In this document: in pieces, positions 23,952-26,010 of the stretch
How positions within the stretch are numbered: the stretch's first letter is position 1
Layout of the letters: every line of letters begins with the position of its first letter
Source: Anaerolineaceae bacterium UBA4781
Lineage (GTDB): Bacteria > Chloroflexota > Anaerolineae > Anaerolineales > Anaerolineaceae
Assembly (NCBI GenBank): GCA_002403105.1
Contig: DHHD01000091.1
Location: forward strand, 1,466-27,475
DNA length: 26,010 bases
Reading direction: 5' to 3'
Program-made: the position numbers and the translations under genes
The notes under the pieces: model-generated
The model's input: only the letters and a program-made list of their open reading frames with translations
Database searches by the model: none
Told to the model about the DNA's origin: nothing

Positions 23952-25619
23952 TTACTTATTATTTGTTTTTGCGACCATATACCATTCCAGGATGGAGAAA
24001 AAGCGATCCGGCGAATCGTAGAATGAGCCGATCCGAATGCCATTCACGCCATCATCCACAGCATAATTATGAACCGGATAGTATAACGGGAGAGCTGGGA
24101 GTTCATCCTGGAACATGACTTGGAAATTTCGGTAGAGCTTTGCCCGCTCTTCCTGATCGACCGCTACTCTGGCTTCTTCCAGATATTCACTGACCACCGA
24201 ATTCTCCCATTGGGAGAAATTCTGACCATTGCTTTGCTGTGATTGATCCCAGAATGGATAGGGATCAGGATCAGGTGATCTTTCGAAATTCAGATCGATC
24301 AACGCTGCTTGATAAGTCAAAGGTTTGAGATAATCCAGTATCAGTACATCATATGGAACAGCTACCAGCTCGACTTCGATCCCCATTTTTTGCCAATCAG
24401 CTTGAATTGCTTGAGCGATCGCTGTATGCGTGGCATCATCAGGATGAGCCAATTCAATTTTTAGGGTCGTGCCATCTTCATCCTTCAGAATCGCATTTTC
24501 AGTACTGGAATCGAGCGTAAAACCAGCTTCTTTAAAGTACTGAGCTGCTTTTTGTGTATCATAGGCAAATTCTTGAATTCCATCGTAATATGCCCAGTTG
24601 GAAGGGATAAGCGGTATGTTCGAAATGACACCCTGCCCTGCCAAGACGGAATCGATCATACGCCGGCGGTCGAGGGAATGCAGCAGTGCTTTTCGGACAT
24701 TTTCATCCTGTAAATATTTCACTTTGCTGTTATTCAAATTGAGCAGTACCATGGAAACTTCAGGTTCAACTGTGGAATATACAGAAACTTCAGGATTATT
24801 CAGAACATCCATTAGAATTTCATCCGACACTTCGCTGATTCCCTGTACTGTTCCTTCTGTATACGCGCTATACGCTGAAGTTGCATCAGCATAATACATA
24901 AAAATGATCTGGCTGATCAGTGGTTCCCCACCGAAATACGCGGAATTCGCAGAAAGGACCACACCCTTGATCGTTCCATTTTCTGTGATCAATCGCTCGA
25001 ATTGATAGGGGCCACTTCCAACCGGTTCAAGATTAAAAGAGGAATTCAGAATCTCCTGGTAGGAGAGATCTCCTAATAAATGGCTGGGCAGAATGCCAAA
25101 AGAAAGATAATCCATGAACGGAGCGAAAGCTTCAGGTAAGCGGAACTGGATTGCCTGGTCGCCCAGTGGGATAACCGCAACATTGTTCCAGAATTCCTTC
25201 AGATCATCCGGAAGAACAGACTCGGAACTGCGCAGAAGATCGATGGTAAATGCAATATCCGTGCTCGTAACCGGTGTTCCATCATGCCAGGTCGCATCCG
25301 GGTCAATCTCGAAATTGTAGGAAAGACCATCGTACGAAATACCCCAATCCGTTGCTAATTCAGGTTGTGGCAATCCATTTTCATCATAACTGATCAATGA
25401 ACTGAAGATCAAACTGTCCACATCGCGATCCGCAGCATTATAGTAATCTAATACTGGATTCAATCGCTGCAGATTGCCGACCAATGCTTCGGTGTATGTT
25501 CCTCCCCGGTTTGAAACTGTGCGAGTAATGTTAAAACCTGTTTGCTGACTGATGAGGAGAATGCCAATAATAAATCCTGTTACCAGGATAATGATTAGTT
25601 GCCATCGTATATTTTTCAT
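23952..25619 (-). CDS. ABC transporter substrate-binding protein, family 5 (oligopeptide type)
   Basis: 555 residues of the SBP_bac_5 family, with signature YNFEIDPDATWHDGTPVTSTDIAFTIDLL (split here as the ATWHDGTPVTSTDI core) and a C-terminal RNFQVMFQDELPALPLYYP. Residues 7-26 form a hydrophobic segment without a lipobox Cys, so it is likely tethered by an uncleaved signal anchor. Such proteins deliver peptides or other solutes to a permease, but no permease or ATPase gene is adjacent. The start ATG 25619 has no clear ribosome site. Confidence 0.9.
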   Translation of the reverse strand: MKNIRWQLIIILVTGFIIGILLISQQTGFNITRTVSNRGGTYTEALVGNLQRLNPVLDYYNAADRDVDSLIFSSLISYDENGLPQPELATDWGISYDGLSYNFEIDPDATWHDGTPVTSTDIAFTIDLLRSSESVLPDDLKEFWNNVAVIPLGDQAIQFRLPEAFAPFMDYLSFGILPSHLLGDLSYQEILNSSFNLEPVGSGPYQFERLITENGTIKGVVLSANSAYFGGEPLISQIIFMYYADATSAYSAYTEGTVQGISEVSDEILMDVLNNPEVSVYSTVEPEVSMVLLNLNNSKVKYLQDENVRKALLHSLDRRRMIDSVLAGQGVISNIPLIPSNWAYYDGIQEFAYDTQKAAQYFKEAGFTLDSSTENAILKDEDGTTLKIELAHPDDATHTAIAQAIQADWQKMGIEVELVAVPYDVLILDYLKPLTYQAALIDLNFERSPDPDPYPFWDQSQQSNGQNFSQWENSVVSEYLEEARVAVDQEERAKLYRNFQVMFQDELPALPLYYPVHNYAVDDGVNGIRIGSFYDSPDRFFSILEWYMVAKTNNK

Positions 25620-25639
25620 CGGAAAAGAATTCTAGCATA

Positions 25640-25679
25640 AAAATGGGCATACTCCAATCATACAGGAGCAGCCCATTTT
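25640..25679 (-). terminator. Intrinsic terminator downstream of secG
   Basis: A 9-bp stem (25640-25648 with 25671-25679) with an inner CTCC/GGAG pair, followed on the minus strand by TTTTTA. It separates secG from the substrate-binding protein gene. Confidence 0.75.
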
Positions 25680-25695
25680 AAGATCGTGCGAAGGA

Positions 25696-25920
25696 TTATT
25701 TTGCTACTGCGATTGTTCCGAGAACCAGTGCAATAAAAAACACTGCCAGCACAATGGTGATCTTGAACATGGTTTTTTCAAGTCCACGCCGTGTGGTAAT
25801 GTTGGAACCAAGATCAGCACCGGTCAGACCACCAAGTCCAACGCCCTTTGATTGCAGCACAATGCTGGCTATCAAAGCAACCGATGTGATCATGAGAGCG
25901 ATTTGAAAATAACGTTCCAC
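25696..25920 (-). CDS. secG: Preprotein translocase subunit SecG
   Basis: 74 residues with two membrane segments (~4-22 and ~52-71) and the SecG loop (KGVGLGGLTGADLGSN). It assists SecYE/SecA in protein export across the inner membrane. The start is GTG 25920, decided by AGGAGG seven bases upstream. It has its own promoter and terminator and is therefore monocistronic. Confidence 0.95.
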   Translation of the reverse strand: MERYFQIALMITSVALIASIVLQSKGVGLGGLTGADLGSNITTRRGLEKTMFKITIVLAVFFIALVLGTIAVAK

Positions 25921-25948
25921 AGTTTACCTCCTGCAAAGTAACAGAGGG

Positions 25949-25978
25949 ATTATACCTTTCAATGGGTTGATTCGTCAA
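25949..25978 (-). promoter_or_regulatory. Sigma-70-type promoter of secG
   Basis: On the minus strand TTGACG (25978-25973) and TATAAT (25954-25949) are separated by 18 bp, with transcription expected about 22 bases before the ribosome site. Confidence 0.78.
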
Positions 25979-26010
25979 CAAGAATTATCGAGACTGTTGA
26001 AAAAGAAGTG

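Noticed and set aside
23942..24043. Longer N-terminus for the cobalamin adenosyltransferase
   Set aside because: It would overlap the upstream gene by ~90 bp; ATG 23941 has a ribosome site and gives the conserved N-terminus.
1..26010. CRISPR array or rRNA genes
   Set aside because: No regularly spaced short repeats with unique spacers and no rRNA-like stretch were seen on reading both strands.

Overview
The window looks like a chromosomal stretch from a member of the Chloroflexota, most likely class Anaerolineae. This is inferred from gene content (a chromosomal parA/parB pair next to a sugar-kinase-like gene, secG beside an oligopeptide-binding protein, a very small Lys/Arg-rich protein, many SUMF1/zinc-ribbon/kinase proteins) and moderate GC with AT-rich intergenic DNA. 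No rRNA is present to confirm it.

Layout. 1-344 (-) holds the N-terminal part of an uncharacterised protein that runs off the left edge. 613-744 (+) is a 43-residue basic protein with its own promoter and terminator. 1169-2425 (+) is a DEAD-box RNA helicase; decayed tRNA-like fragments lie on both sides of it. 2705-12330 looks like a tRNA-associated island. A 46-bp exact copy of the 3' part of the tRNA-Met(CAT) gene (tRNA at 12286-12357, - strand) sits at 2705-2750 in the same orientation, and the 9.5 kb between them carries seven minus-strand genes in one direction: a zinc-ribbon/membrane/SUMF1 protein, a TerY-like vWA protein, a PP2C-like phosphatase, a protein kinase with C-terminal zinc ribbons, a PD-(D/E)XK nuclease-like protein, a zinc-ribbon protein with a beta-rich C-terminus, and a 1047-residue HerA/FtsK-type ATPase. 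This matches the vWA-phosphatase-kinase triad known from Ter-linked systems, joined to a putative DNA-processing pair (ATPase plus nuclease-like protein). It is the best candidate for an unusual, possibly defensive system here. No integrase gene is visible.

12414-14063 (-) encodes a membrane protein with a degenerate GGDEF and an intact-looking EAL domain. Its leader contains a GEMM/cyclic-di-GMP-I-type riboswitch followed by an intrinsic terminator. 14389-15225 (+) is a lipoprotein with a clear sigma-70-type promoter; it converges on radC (15309-16040, -) at a bidirectional terminator. 16229-20367 (+) is a likely operon: PfkB-family kinase, parA, parB, and a YtcJ-like amidohydrolase.

20368-21169 is a gene-free patch of degenerate dispersed repeats. 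21170-22731 (+) is a translationally coupled pair: a double-HTH regulator and a GNAT acetyltransferase. On the minus strand at the right end are a DUF4405-like haem-type membrane protein, a PduO-type cobalamin adenosyltransferase, a peptide-binding protein (SBP family 5), and secG with a strong promoter and its own terminator.

Functional assignments come from reading motifs by eye; no database search was run.
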